Below, in pieces: positions 63,922 to 64,000 of a stretch of 64,000 bases of DNA (the stretch's first letter is position 1; every line of letters begins with the position of its first letter). A program made the position numbers and the translations under genes. Origin of the DNA: Cladorhizidae sp. MBARI D1340-BT2 (taxonomy: Eukaryota > Porifera > Demospongiae > Poecilosclerida > Cladorhizidae); the NCBI GenBank assembly GCA_028752905.1, contig JAQNBH010000011.1, positions 124,001 through 188,000 on the forward strand, in the 5' to 3' direction. Under the pieces are notes generated by a model. That model did no database searches and was not told where the DNA came from. It was given only the letters and a program-made list of their open reading frames with translations.

Positions 63922-64000
63922 CCGCTAGGTGCGGGTGCACCACTTCTGTCCATCAGTGAGCTTGTCTAGCTCAGCTGTTAAATCTGGTGATGCAGTGTAA

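Overview
This is animal genomic DNA. It has GT–AG spliceosomal introns, no bacterial-style operons, and RT- and transposase-bearing mobile elements of metazoan families. Very short introns (80 bp, 62 bp) sit beside huge repeat-filled ones, and the transposon types point to an early-branching invertebrate. A sponge is my best guess, but that is inference and not proven here. By my own addition, roughly 30 kb of the 64 kb is minisatellite and more than 20 kb is mobile element. Host protein-coding exons make up only about 1.6 kb.

Layout. 1–1.3 kb: a 42-bp minisatellite and unassigned sequence. About 1.35–14.24 kb: a decayed non-LTR retrotransposon (LINE, + strand) split by a Ty3/gypsy-class LTR retrotransposon on the minus strand. 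The LTR element is present as LTR–internal–LTR–internal–LTR. Its domain order is gag–protease–integrase–RT–RNase H, as in Gmr1-like elements, and the gag has a SCAN-like region. The middle LTR is a recombinant of the two outer ones. 14.29–15.86 kb: a composite Merlin-type DNA transposon, two copies head to head, flanked by a perfect 8-bp target duplication. 16.48–34.44 kb: a complete four-exon gene for hydroxymethylglutaryl-CoA synthase (465 aa by my exon model). All three of its introns are dominated by minisatellites with different units (56 bp; 35, 17 and 29 bp; 16 bp), and the largest also carries a 2.35-kb TA-flanked inverted-repeat transposon. 34.65–36.45 kb: further tandem repeats. 36.8–41.2 kb: a decayed hAT element (6-bp flanking duplication), apparently inserted into an older decayed DDE transposon. 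42.8–47.3 kb: a 29-bp minisatellite of about 150 copies. 47.69–48.0 kb: the first two coding exons of a kelch-repeat gene whose next exon I cannot find in the window. 49.1–61.5 kb: a 58/52-bp array and a 30-bp array of about 285 units. The 30-bp array is split by a second TA-flanked transposon of the same architecture, which carries a wrecked Tc1-like transposase. 61.5–64 kb: three more minisatellites.

The only host genes I can support are HMG-CoA synthase (mevalonate pathway) and the partial kelch gene. No CRISPR, rRNA or tRNA gene was recognised. The strongest second-look items are the Gmr1-type domain order, the recombinant middle LTR, the composite Merlin element, the minisatellite-filled introns of a housekeeping gene, and the pair of related TA-transposons that landed at the same kind of site in two different minisatellites.
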